64,000 bases of DNA from Apodospora peruviana (taxonomy: Eukaryota; Ascomycota; Sordariomycetes; Sordariales; Lasiosphaeriaceae). The notes beneath the pieces were generated by a model. It searched no databases. It was not told the origin of the DNA and worked only from the letters and a program-made list of their open reading frames with translations. A program made the position numbers and the translations under genes. Below are positions 54,576 to 64,000 of the stretch, one piece after another. Each line of letters begins with the position of its first letter. The first letter of the stretch is position 1. The stretch covers positions 3,968,001-4,032,000 of the forward strand of contig JAUEDM010000004.1 in NCBI GenBank assembly GCA_033439685.1. Direction: 5' to 3'.

Positions 54576-57500
54576 ATGGCGATGCGAGGAGGACCGCGCT
54601 TGCCGGTCGGGTCGGCCGCCTGGATAGCGGAGGAGAGGAGTTCGGCCCTCAACATCGCCCAGTCTGAGATCGAGGAGTTCTCATTCTCTGCGCGCAATGA
54701 GGTTGACTGGCTGAACGAGCACATGGGCGAGATCTTCTCGGAGAACCAGATGTGCGTCTTGATTTTCTTTTCAAGGTCACACAATCAACTAACAGCAATT
54801 TAGGAACGTCGCCGAGCTTTTCAAAACACCAGGCAAGCTACGAGGAAGGACTCCACGAACGGCCAAGAAGGTAGGAGAAGTACGAGTGGTAAGCTACTAA
54901 CGCGCCAAACACATGAATTCGACCGCTTGCTAACGGCCCTACAGCCGCTCTCCGATGTTTTTACCTCCACGCCAAAGGGCATGCCTAAGCCATTTGCCCT
55001 TTCGAACCTTAATCGGGCACAGACTCCTCGCATCAAGGTAGCTGAGGATCGACGCGACCAGGCCGCTTCCCGGCCAACGAGCCCTTCAAAGCCTACTACT
55101 GCTCTCCCACAGCCTGTCGCCACGAAACCTCCGGTTCCAGTAGCGGACTCAGGCTATCATGGCAGCCAGTCTGACATGGATCCTCAGGAGATGAACATGG
55201 AAATGACATTAAATCGAGGGATTGAGGCAGCGGATTTCGCCGTCTTCTCCGCCCCCAGTGCTCGGACGGAACAGCAAACCCCCACGACTGCGTCCGTTGA
55301 GGAGACATTCCAGTCTGCAAAGGAGGAGCAGACGCGGGCTGTCACGGCTGAGATGACGACTCGACATATCCCTGTATCATCACCTGTCGTCGACCAACCC
55401 AGAAGCCCAGTTGCTGTTCGGGCTCCCATGCATATTACGTCGCCTTATTCGCCTTCCCCGAAGAAAATGGGATCGCCCCACAAGTCATCTCCCCAAAAGT
55501 CCTCGCCATTGAAACCGGTAACTGAAGAGCAGGAAAGGGGGTTCCCCAAGCCGACTGAGGAGTTAAATGATGCCATGGACGAGCAAGACGACGATGAAAT
55601 CAGGTCGCCATCTGATACCTCAAGCCCTATAAGGCCGGTGGTACGGAAGAGCAGCTTGAACTTTGCGTCCCTGCCAGCACGTGAGCCCTTAACCTCGAAC
55701 AAGAGTCTTGGTCCCAGAATGTCCAGGACAAGCCATCTGGGCGCCAGCTTTTATCGTACTACTGGTGGCAAGAGTCTGGGCAATGTCGTACAGCAAGATT
55801 TAAGTGATGATGATCAAGACGAGATGGACTTGGACGAAGACAAAACCGTTCATCGGGACGATGCTGAAAGCAAGATTGCCGCACACAACAAGACCTACAC
55901 CCAACGGCTACAGGATCAAATCAGCATGCTTGGAAAGTCGCAATCAATCGGCCCGAGACCAAAGTCGATCGCCCACATGCTGCCTGTGCAACAGAACGCG
56001 CCGACTTCATATTCTCAACCACTGCAGACGCAGACAGGGTTGGAGGCTAAGAAACCACCATCCCCACAGCCCAAGCGATCGTTGGCAGCGCCAGGCGCCT
56101 TCCCCGAGGATGACGACGACGACTGGATTGCACCACCACAAAGACCGGCGGCCGCCCCTAGTCCTCGACCCGAGCTGCCTAAGAGCCATTCTGCCGATGT
56201 CATGGAGGGCGTTGCTGGAAAGGAAACCGTATCGGTCTTTGAGTTCCCCCTGCCGAGAAGCAGGCCCAACTCCCCGGGCATGGCGCCTGTTGTCCCCGAG
56301 CGAACAACGAGCACCTTGGGACATAACAAGTCCGCTTCCGTCCCCACGCTTCCCATGCAAGATGTGTTTGCCATGGGCCCAGAGGCCGTGAGTCCGAAAA
56401 AGATTATTTCGGTCTCCAACCCCCCCGGGCTGGCAACTGTGTCAGAGGACGACGGCGCTGCCACACCGTTTGGGTCTCCATCCAGGACTTTTCGCGACAG
56501 TCCGCTTAAACAGGCTAAGAACAAGTTGTCGTCTATCCTGAAGAGCTCTAAAGGTCTGCTTGCTAGGAGCGCAGCCATTAGTGCAGAAGGAAAGACTTCA
56601 CTTCTGTCTCCCTCGACTTCCAGGCTAGGTTATCACCCCGGCCCGTCGGTCGAGTCTTTCAGGACTGCTGAGAATATCATGTACCCCGACCTGTCGCATC
56701 ACGGTGGTTCGACCTCTCGGCCAGTCAGTCCTGCACGCACCAATAGCACGAGAAGGACAAGGGCATCAGCGGAGCGGGAAAAGAAAGAGCAAAAGGAGAA
56801 AGACAAAGAGGCCAAGGAGAAGGAGAAAGAGAAGAAGGAGGAGGCAAAGGAGGCAAGGCGTCTCGCCGAGCAGCTGAAGAAGCTTGAAAAGGTGCGAGAG
56901 AAAGAGCAAGAAAAGGCCCGCAACTTTAGCAAGGAACAGGATAGGATTATCGCGATGGAGAAGCGGATTGCTGCGCAGAAGGAACAGGAGAGGGCTGCGC
57001 AGGCTGCTCAAGCTGCACAGAGAGAGCAGGAGAGGGCTGCGCAGGCTACTCAAGCTACACAGAGAGAGCAGGAGAGGGCCGCACAGGCTGCATCACACGC
57101 CTTCCAGGCTCCTGCTCCCCCGCCAAAGACACCGAGAAGCCCTCCTAAGGCCACCAGGACTAGCCCCCGTAAGGCAAAGGCACAGGCAGAAGCGGAAGAG
57201 ACGGACGAGCTGGATATTGATATGGTCGATGCGCCGGTCACTATGCCCCCTCCATCTGTGCCACGGTCCGCAGCGCCGTCGATTCCCCGCCAGGGAGCGA
57301 AGAGGCCGGTCAAGCCTACAAAAGAGAGCCTGGCGAAATCGAAGCAGGCCCCCACACTCATCCGGGTCAACACCAACTCGCAGTTCCTCCCGTCAAATAG
57401 CGTATTGGCTTCGACGCTGCAAGAAACCTTGAACCACCAACAAGCTGTTCCTGCTAGACAGCTGAATAGCAAGGCAAGCCAGCACTCGTTAGCCACAAAG

Positions 57501-58786
57501 CCATCCCTCCAAAGCCTCAATGGATCGGCCTCCACGTCCAAACGCCCCAGGGCCTTGGATATGGCTGCGAAGCGCAAGGCAGAGGAGGAGCGCGAGACCC
57601 AGCGCAAGCGAGAGATCAAGCTTGAAAATGATCGCAAGCGTGCTGCTGCGGAAGAAGAACGCCGGCAAGAGCAGCAGCGCAAGGTTGAGGCTGAGAAGCA
57701 GGAGGAAGAGCGACGAAAGCAGACAGCTAAGAAGGCCGCTATCGAGAGGGCCAAGCAGACAAAGGCGCCCCCACCCGCTTCGAGATCACAGCCGAACGGT
57801 CCTCCAGAGTACAGCATGGCAGATAAGGCGCCGCCCAGGCCCGTGTCGCGGCTGGGCTCGACGATGCACCAAGACCGTCCTGTTAACGCCGTGCTTGGTA
57901 AGGCAGCATCGAAGCGCCCTCTTCAAGATGAGGAGAACTCTCGGCCACAGCAACTACAGCGGAACCCGCAAACCTACCAGTCTCAGGAGCCTAAGCGAAT
58001 GCGGATGAGTGAGGAGTTTGATGACGACATTGAGTCCGCCGATACCCAACGGAACTTCAAGGGCTCGTCTATTAGACCCCCTTCGATCTACAAGACAGCG
58101 GTAAGAGGTATCAAAATCAACTATATTTTGACTACATACTTACTTTATTTATATAGGAACTCCAGGCGAAGCAGACCGTGTTTTCTAACGGATATGGCCA
58201 TGTACCTCCGCAGAGCACTGGGCCCAAGAGCAGCGGACCCAAGGATCTGTTCCGGACAACAGTCACGAAGCAGCACACCAACACCCAGATGATGAAGGCC
58301 ACCAACCCGATGGACATGACACAGGTCGCGAAGGGTGATATCCCCGGCTTGTCTCACAAGACGCCGGTTCGACCGCCGGGGGCCAAGCAGCCGCCGCCCA
58401 AGTCGGCAGCTCGCTCGTCACCACGGTTCCAGAACGGGGATGCCATTGAGTTGCCGGATATCCAGACCGACGATGAGGATGAAGATGACGACGATGGCGA
58501 CATGCCTATGGCGCCTTGGGCTAACTCCCCGGCGTTGCGGGCGGCGTTGGCCAGACAGGAGAACCTGGATCCGATGCAGATCTTTGGGCCTCCAGCGCCG
58601 TTGAACATGGAGGAGGTCTTCAACAAGGATAAGGGCAGATGGCACAAGTTCAGAGCGAGGACCAGCAGTGCCAACTGGAGCGGAACGGACAGACTGACGG
58701 AGGAAGAAGTGAGGAAGGATCTCATTGCGCGAGATAAGATGAGGCGCGAGGGAGGATGGAGTTACGAGTTGAGCAAGGAGTTGTGA
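54576..58786 (+). CDS. inner centromere protein INCENP/Sli15 homologue
   Basis: Four exons, 54576-54751, 54804-54888, 54945-58100 and 58157-58786, with introns of 52, 56 and 56 nt, give 1348 residues. The N-terminus (SAAWIAEERSSALNIAQSEI, then EFSFSARNEVDWLNEHMGEI) matches the CEN region that binds survivin and borealin. The middle is disordered, with many SP/TP sites, then a long charged single alpha helix from about 710 (KEKEKEKKEEAKEARRLAEQ) containing a 14-residue repeat made by a 42-bp minisatellite. The C-terminal IN-box (WANSPALRAALARQENLDPM, then QIFGPP) activates Aurora kinase. It is followed by the TSS motif (RARTSSANWSG) phosphorylated by Aurora B in the family. The chromosomal passenger complex corrects kinetochore attachment and guides cytokinesis. 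The last intron joins KTA to ELQAKQTVFS. Confidence 0.92.
56982..57094 (+). repeat. 42-bp minisatellite inside the INCENP coding region
   Basis: Two full units (56982-57023 and 57024-57065) and a partial third (from 57066). Each unit contains caggagagggctgcgcaggct and encodes EQERAAQAxQAxQR. It lengthens the charged helix without breaking the frame. Confidence 0.9.
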
Positions 58787-59748
58787 GGACTTTACCAGGT
58801 TGCCCTGGTGAGAGTTCAGTTTTGCGTTGGGTGAATGTCCGGATCCGGTGTGCTGGATTGGTGTAAGCTATATGGATATATGGATGGATGGGACAGGTTG
58901 GTGCCTGGCGTTTTTTGGTTGACGGTATTGTTTTCAAGACTGGATCAGGGCGGTTTAATGGGGGCTTTGCACAATGATGCGGTTGATGAAACTGTTGGAC
59001 TATTTTTGTTGCATAGGCATACCACAATAGGGCATTATAGTGTTTGCTTAGGTCACGGGAAGGGTTTTGGTGTGTTCAATAGCAAATTTGAACTTGGGTT
59101 CATTGTTTCTGCATCTGCTTTCGTCCACAACGTATACGTATACTTGACTGTTTACTGCCTAAGTCTAGACCGAGGCGTATGTTTGTCTTGTTTGATGTGA
59201 TACTGCACCCAATATCTATTTGGTCTGCTTGAGTGAGGCTTGGTTGTGGGACTGTACAGACTCGAGCCAAGCCCGCGGATAGACCTCCCGGATAGTCAAT
59301 GCGGTATGCCTAGGTAGGTAGCAATTCAAGCAACTGAGCGACCTGAACCGGATAGTGGGATAGGTACAGACCTCGTTTCGTTACAATTTGCTGCTGCGGC
59401 TCATCGTCATAACAATTTTGGTGTGGGTTTGGTCCTTGGAGACTGGGAGGCCTTATGGGAGGCGTTATAGGTGGAGTGCCTGGCAACACGTCGGATTGGT
59501 GCAGCCATAGACACCTAAGCATGAGAAGAGGCAACCTCCCGCCCACGGGCATCGATCGGACTCGAGTTATTGAATACGGTACCTTGTGAGTGGTTCACAT
59601 GCACTCTGACGTTATTCCATCCATCCCTCGGTGGTTGACCGCGGACCTGGGCTGGGAGGAGGTTGGATGTTGGATGCCGCCGGCCGCGGGCTCGGTGTCA
59701 TCTGCCGCTCACCTAGCAGCAGTGCCTAGCTACCTGGGAGGTAAGGTA
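58787..59748. other. 3' flank of INCENP gene
   Basis: About 960 bp of non-coding sequence with the INCENP 3' UTR and a palindromic cctaggtaggta word near 59308. No gene is supported. Confidence 0.5.
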
Positions 59749-59972
59749 CACCATTCCACGGTAAATAGTCGCCATCGAATACTTTGCAAGGGCCCTCGCG
59801 CGTGACTTTCAGGGCACCTGGTAGTCATCCAGGAAATACTCATATAAGCAGCAAAATATCCCTTGTAAATACCGTCTCAGGCCCTGGCAAACGATCGTAA
59901 AAGATGTTACAGATAAGGAATCTTACTGGGTTTTGTAAGTACCTGATGGCTACTATTTACCGTGGAATGGTG
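59749..59972. mobile_element. MITE-like terminal-inverted-repeat element, copy B (well preserved)
   Basis: The 224-bp unit begins CACCATTCCACGGTAAATAG and its right end is the exact reverse complement over those 20 bases; 24 of the first 25 bases of the arms match. TA flanks both ends (59747-59748 and 59973-59974). There is no open frame. The arms match copy A at 16637-16837. TA target sites suggest mobilisation by a Tc1/mariner-type transposase. Confidence 0.8.
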
Positions 59973-61755
59973 TAGGTGCTGCCTGCGGATGGAAGAAGCT
60001 GGTGGAGGACTTTCGCACCCGACACAGCAGCATCTGACAGCTTTCCATCCGGATCCCGGGGTCAGCTCAACAAGCTCGCTTTGAGACGGGTCTGGGTTGA
60101 TTCGTGAGCTGGCAGTCAGAGCTGGCTATGTATGGGTGGTGGTCACGGCTCGACAACACGTGGGGGGGTGTTGAGTGAGGCTGTGCTGGTTAGTCACCTA
60201 GTTAAGGTTAAGGTAGTCAGTTCAGGTGTCGAGGCTGAAATGTGCTATGTTCGTCGAGCTTCGGTTTAATTTGTATTGTCTTTTCGGTGAGGCGGTTGGT
60301 TGGGATGGCGGGGGGATGGGTGGGCAGGCAAGTCCCAGAGAAAGACAGATCCCTGATGAGAATCATCAAGTATCTTGAGCCGTGCCGCATTCACCAACCT
60401 GGCTAAGTCACTCACCGCTTTCTTCCCGGTACTCGAAACTTGATGCAAGGGAAGCGGTAAAGGGGACCAGATCCTGCAGTTCTCTGGATTGACATCAGAT
60501 TGCATCTCGAATTCCCACTCTTAATATTCGTGATTATTATACCTTTTTCGTCATACGTACTTTTCGCATCGCATCTTCCCGTCTGTTGTGCTCTGGTCTT
60601 AAACATCACGGAATCTGGAGACCGCTCACAGCTAGAAAGGGTACCTACCTTACTAGCCCGACGTCATCGGGAGTCCTGTTTAGCTGCTGCCCAAGCTGCT
60701 CTTGGCGGCTGCGCAGGGGAGTTGAAAACCCCCACAACTGTGTTGTTCTGTCCAACGACGTGAAACAGCGCGGGGCGCCTTCTGAAGTCTCACCAAAACT
60801 TCTGCAATTGCCAGCGAGTAAGAATCCCTCCACAAAAACCGGAAGTCGCAGGTACTCAGCCCTGAAAAAGAGAAATATACCGCCAGTCCCGAGTCGTCGG
60901 AGCAGTCCCCTTTTTGACAAACATTTTGTCTCACTTTTCGGTGGTTGTTGCCTACTCTGCCTGCGAACCCGCGCCCATCGTTATTCTGGGGTAGCTGGTT
61001 GTCGTTGTCACAAGCCGACCGATACGTGTAGGTACATACAGTACCGCACACTACGCCTGTAATCCGAGCGTCCACCAAGCAACACCAACTGCGCGGCTAA
61101 ACGACGACCGCCACCGAACCCCGACCTCCAGCACCCGCGCGTTCGTTCATTCTTCAGACTGTCACGATTCACCTCTAGCTCACGTTGCGCATATTCATTC
61201 ACTCTCAGTCTAGTAAAATAGACCCACAGTGATTTGGGCGCGCGCACTGGGCACTTGAGAAACGGACCACTGTCACTGCCTGCCAACTACCTTACATACG
61301 TGCACCACCCACTCCCTGACACGACCTCTTTATTTCGTCGTTCCCGTTCCCGAGCAGCAGATTCGCTCGCCTCACAAGAACCCATTTGTGCCTGACCACC
61401 CAGTCGCGCAACCACACGAGCGGAGACGAGACGAAGACCTTACTTGGATTTTACCTATCACCTGCGTTGTGTTTGACGACCGACTTCTGGTGGGGTTTGG
61501 ATCTGGCTGTACATTTTGGCGGTCTCGATATTCTTTCTCGAACTCCACAAATAGAGAACCTTTTCGGATAGTCGATCTTGGAAAGAGCGGAGCCATATTA
61601 GAGTGGTGGAGAAAAGTTCCAGGGGTTCAACGGCTTCGACACGACAGGACCGAGATCCACAGTACACTACGAAAGGGCATGAATGGTTTCGCCTCGCCGT
61701 TGTCCCTAGCCATACTTCCGCCTGTCCCCTCTGTTGATCTCAGCACACCGTCACC
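59973..61755. other. upstream region of the J-domain gene
   Basis: About 1.8 kb of promoter and possible long leader for the J-domain gene. Open frames overlap on both strands without domains. No RNA gene is visible. Confidence 0.45.
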
Positions 61756-64000
61756 ATGGTGAAGCTGGACTATGAGCGAGACTACTATGCCGATCTCGAG
61801 CTGTCGTCTTCGGCAGACGCCGCCGACGTAAAGAAGCAGTTCAAGAAGCTTGGTAAGTTGACGGGAAGTCTATGTAAGCAACCCACGTGCTAAGTCTATC
61901 TGAACAGCATTAAAGTACCACCCGGACCGAAATCCTGGAAGAGAAGATGAGGTCAAGGACAAGTTTCTAGTCATTCAAACCGCCCACGAAATATTAACCG
62001 ATCCAGCCCTTAAAATCAAGTTCGACAACTACCGAAAACGCCCAGCGAACCGATTCCCAGGAGCGTCGGGGGTAAGGGGAAACCCTTATTCAAATGTAGC
62101 GCAAGAAATGGCAGATCGCTTTGGTGCGCCTCCTACGCGGCGACCGCAGATGCCAACACGCCCGACAGCAGCATCAGGGTCTTCGTCACGGTATTCGAAC
62201 TGGGGTGTCCCGCCAACAGCAAAGTCGAAAGCGGCGGATGCTAGCGACAACTTGCGAGCGTGGGATCGGATGCGGAATTTCTCGAGCAAAGGAGCTACCA
62301 GCAGCGGTACTTCGACCCCAGCAGCAGCTCGGCCACGAACTGAAGCCCCAAAACCGCCGCAGCCGCCGCCACGGACTGCGTCACAGGCCAGGCGAGCCGA
62401 GGCAGCGTTTGGTACAAAGAAGACCGGATATGCGCCAGCTTCGCCGATAGGAGGAGACGAACCGCCGGTGACGAGCAGGAATTATTATAAAACCAATCTC
62501 CACAGCAAGCTGTTTGACTTTGACTTTGACGACACTGCAGCGAACGCGAGGAAGCCCCGGCCAGCATCTGTCTTCGTCGATCCTGTCAGCACGCAGTTTG
62601 GTGGTGACAATGTCTCCGACAACCGGCAGCGTACGCCATATGCATCACATATCGGGGAGAAGACAAATCCCTTCGAGGGCGTCAACCGCGCCAAGAGCGC
62701 GAGAGACAGCCAACGGCCATTCCCGGAGGGCAGTGACACACCACCTCCTCGAGTACAACGTCAACGCAGTGCCAGCGTAGACGAATCGGATAGGTTTAAG
62801 AAATCGACCGAAAAGAGTGCGTTCGAGGCAACGAATAATAGTCCGCGATTTCAGTCACGGGCTAGTGCGCGGTACAGCCCCCGAGGAGCAGATGCGGCAT
62901 CAGCGCCCACAAGCGCCACCTTTGCGGCTCCAGAGGGTTCCAGTTCCTCTTCGAGCAGCGGTAGTCAGAACGGTAGGTCAACTTATATGTTCACAGTCGG
63001 GACAGTAGCTAACGTGTTGACAGCAGCGACGAATGAGGCAGCTTCGTCAAAGGCCAAAGGTGGCCCGTCAGTGTATGCTCCTTTTTCTAAACTCCCGCCC
63101 GACACCATGACCCATTCACATCCTCCCACTCGCCCCAGTCCCCAGTCACTGCGCCCGAATGATCTTGTTGGTGAGGGCAGTTCTCATAGTAGACATAGTC
63201 CCAGATATCCCCCGGAGAAGACGGAGCGCAGCGGCGGAACCACTCCCAGTGGAGAGCGGCCGCCCAGCCGAGGAGGTGGTCTGAACGTGTTTGAGAAGAG
63301 CCTGCATGCGCAGTTGCAGCACCTCCTTGGCAAGCTTAGGACGCATTCGCACAAGCAGCCTGCATCGGCGCATCATGATGGCGCTCTGTCACCCAAGAGA
63401 ACTGGTCATCGAGTAACCAAGCGAACTAACGCCCCTCACCCTACCAGCTTTTCGATCCCCATTGACGACGACACCTTTGGTACTGCATCGCCGAGTCGGT
63501 TCATGCGCAACAGCACTGATAACATCAATACGCGGTTTGTGGATGACCAGAAGGGCGGCGAGAGTTATCAGTTCAACGCCGGTGCGGATTCGCCGGGCGA
63601 TGCGTTTTTACGGGCGAAGCAGCGATCGAGATCGACGCCTCGCGGTCGAAAGATGCCCGAGCGGAACGAAGGACCTGAATCGTCGACCGAGTCACTGGAT
63701 AACACACCCCGGGCGAATAAGGTTGGCCAGCAGCCGAGCGCTTTTAACCCGGATGAATGGGCCGAGAAGTTCGAGCCTCATCATTTTGTGCCACCGCCCG
63801 TGGCTAGGCCGTCAACCTCCCCAACGAGAGCCAGCCGCGCAACCAAGAAGCCTAAACCTGTTCGCATGACAGCAGGCACGGCCGGTTTAGTAGATGACGA
63901 GGATACGAGCAGCGAGGAGAAGACGCGACCGGGAACAGCAGCAGATGACTTTCCCAGTGGAGCAGCCAGCCCCATGGCCATGGATATCGACACCCCGCCC
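61756..64000 (+). CDS. J-domain (DnaJ/Hsp40) protein, partial at window end
   Basis: Three exons are visible, 61756-61852, 61908-62972 and 63024-64000, and the gene continues beyond the window. At least 713 residues are coded. The J domain occupies residues 1 to about 75 (MVKLDYERDYYADLELSSSA, then DVKKQFKKLALKYHPDRNPG), with the essential HPD motif intact across the first splice. The rest is disordered Ser/Pro/Arg-rich sequence without a zinc-finger or CTD substrate-binding domain, so it is a class C J protein. It should stimulate an Hsp70 ATPase; client and location are unknown. The second intron (51 nt, gtaggt...gctaac...acag) is in frame without stops, and its acceptor is a cagcag doublet, so two or three protein forms are possible. 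Confidence 0.85.

Noticed and set aside
1..64000. CRISPR arrays, rRNA operons and bacterial-type operons
   Set aside because: None is present; gene structure with spliceosomal introns shows a eukaryotic nuclear chromosome.

Overview
The window is a 64 kb piece of a nuclear chromosome from a filamentous ascomycete (Pezizomycotina, most likely a Sordariomycete). The evidence is the gene content (nuo-21-type complex I subunit, an alternative NADH dehydrogenase with an EF-hand, a CE4 polysaccharide deacetylase, Gid8, Chm7 and Rad18 homologues), short GT-AG introns of about 50-90 nt, compact gene-rich layout on both strands and GC-rich codon use. The species is not determined.

I support 23 protein genes, the last one cut by the window end, and one tRNA-like gene. 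In order (- and + are strands): ESA1 histone acetyltransferase (-) divergent from REX4 (+); a cyclopropane-fatty-acid synthase family enzyme (-); an RNase H2 subunit C homologue in three exons (+); a PLP aminotransferase (-); a 1287-residue low-complexity protein of unknown function (-); ATP synthase subunit f (-) divergent from the complex I NDUFS4-type subunit (+); GID8 (-) divergent from uridine kinase URK1 (+); NADH dehydrogenase NDE (+); RLP24 (+); YPT6/Rab6 (-) divergent from NOP53 (+); an orphan ORF (+); an AT-rich patch with a mitochondrial-looking tRNA-Asp; MCM6 (+); a small catalase-related protein (-); a secreted polysaccharide deacetylase with three N-terminal modules (-); TRS85 (+); a CHMP7/Chm7-like ESCRT-III protein (+); RAD18 (-); INCENP/Sli15 (+); and a J-domain protein running off the right end (+).

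Most genes are housekeeping and unrelated to each other, as expected for a eukaryotic chromosome. Themes that recur are respiration (subunit f, NDUFS4-type subunit, NDE), 60S ribosome maturation (RLP24, NOP53, REX4), DNA replication and damage tolerance (MCM6, RAD18, RNase H2) and membrane traffic (YPT6, TRS85, Chm7). Exon structures were worked out by hand from splice signals and reading-frame continuity.

The non-coding part has the more unusual material: a probable nuclear insertion of mitochondrial DNA with an intact tRNA-Asp(GTC) fold at about 35.0 kb; two copies of a short terminal-inverted-repeat element flanked by TA at 16.6 and 59.7 kb; a decayed inverted-repeat element at 19.7-21.1 kb; and a (CAA)13 tract just before the aminotransferase start. 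I saw no CRISPR array, rRNA, secondary-metabolite cluster or clearly new multi-gene system.
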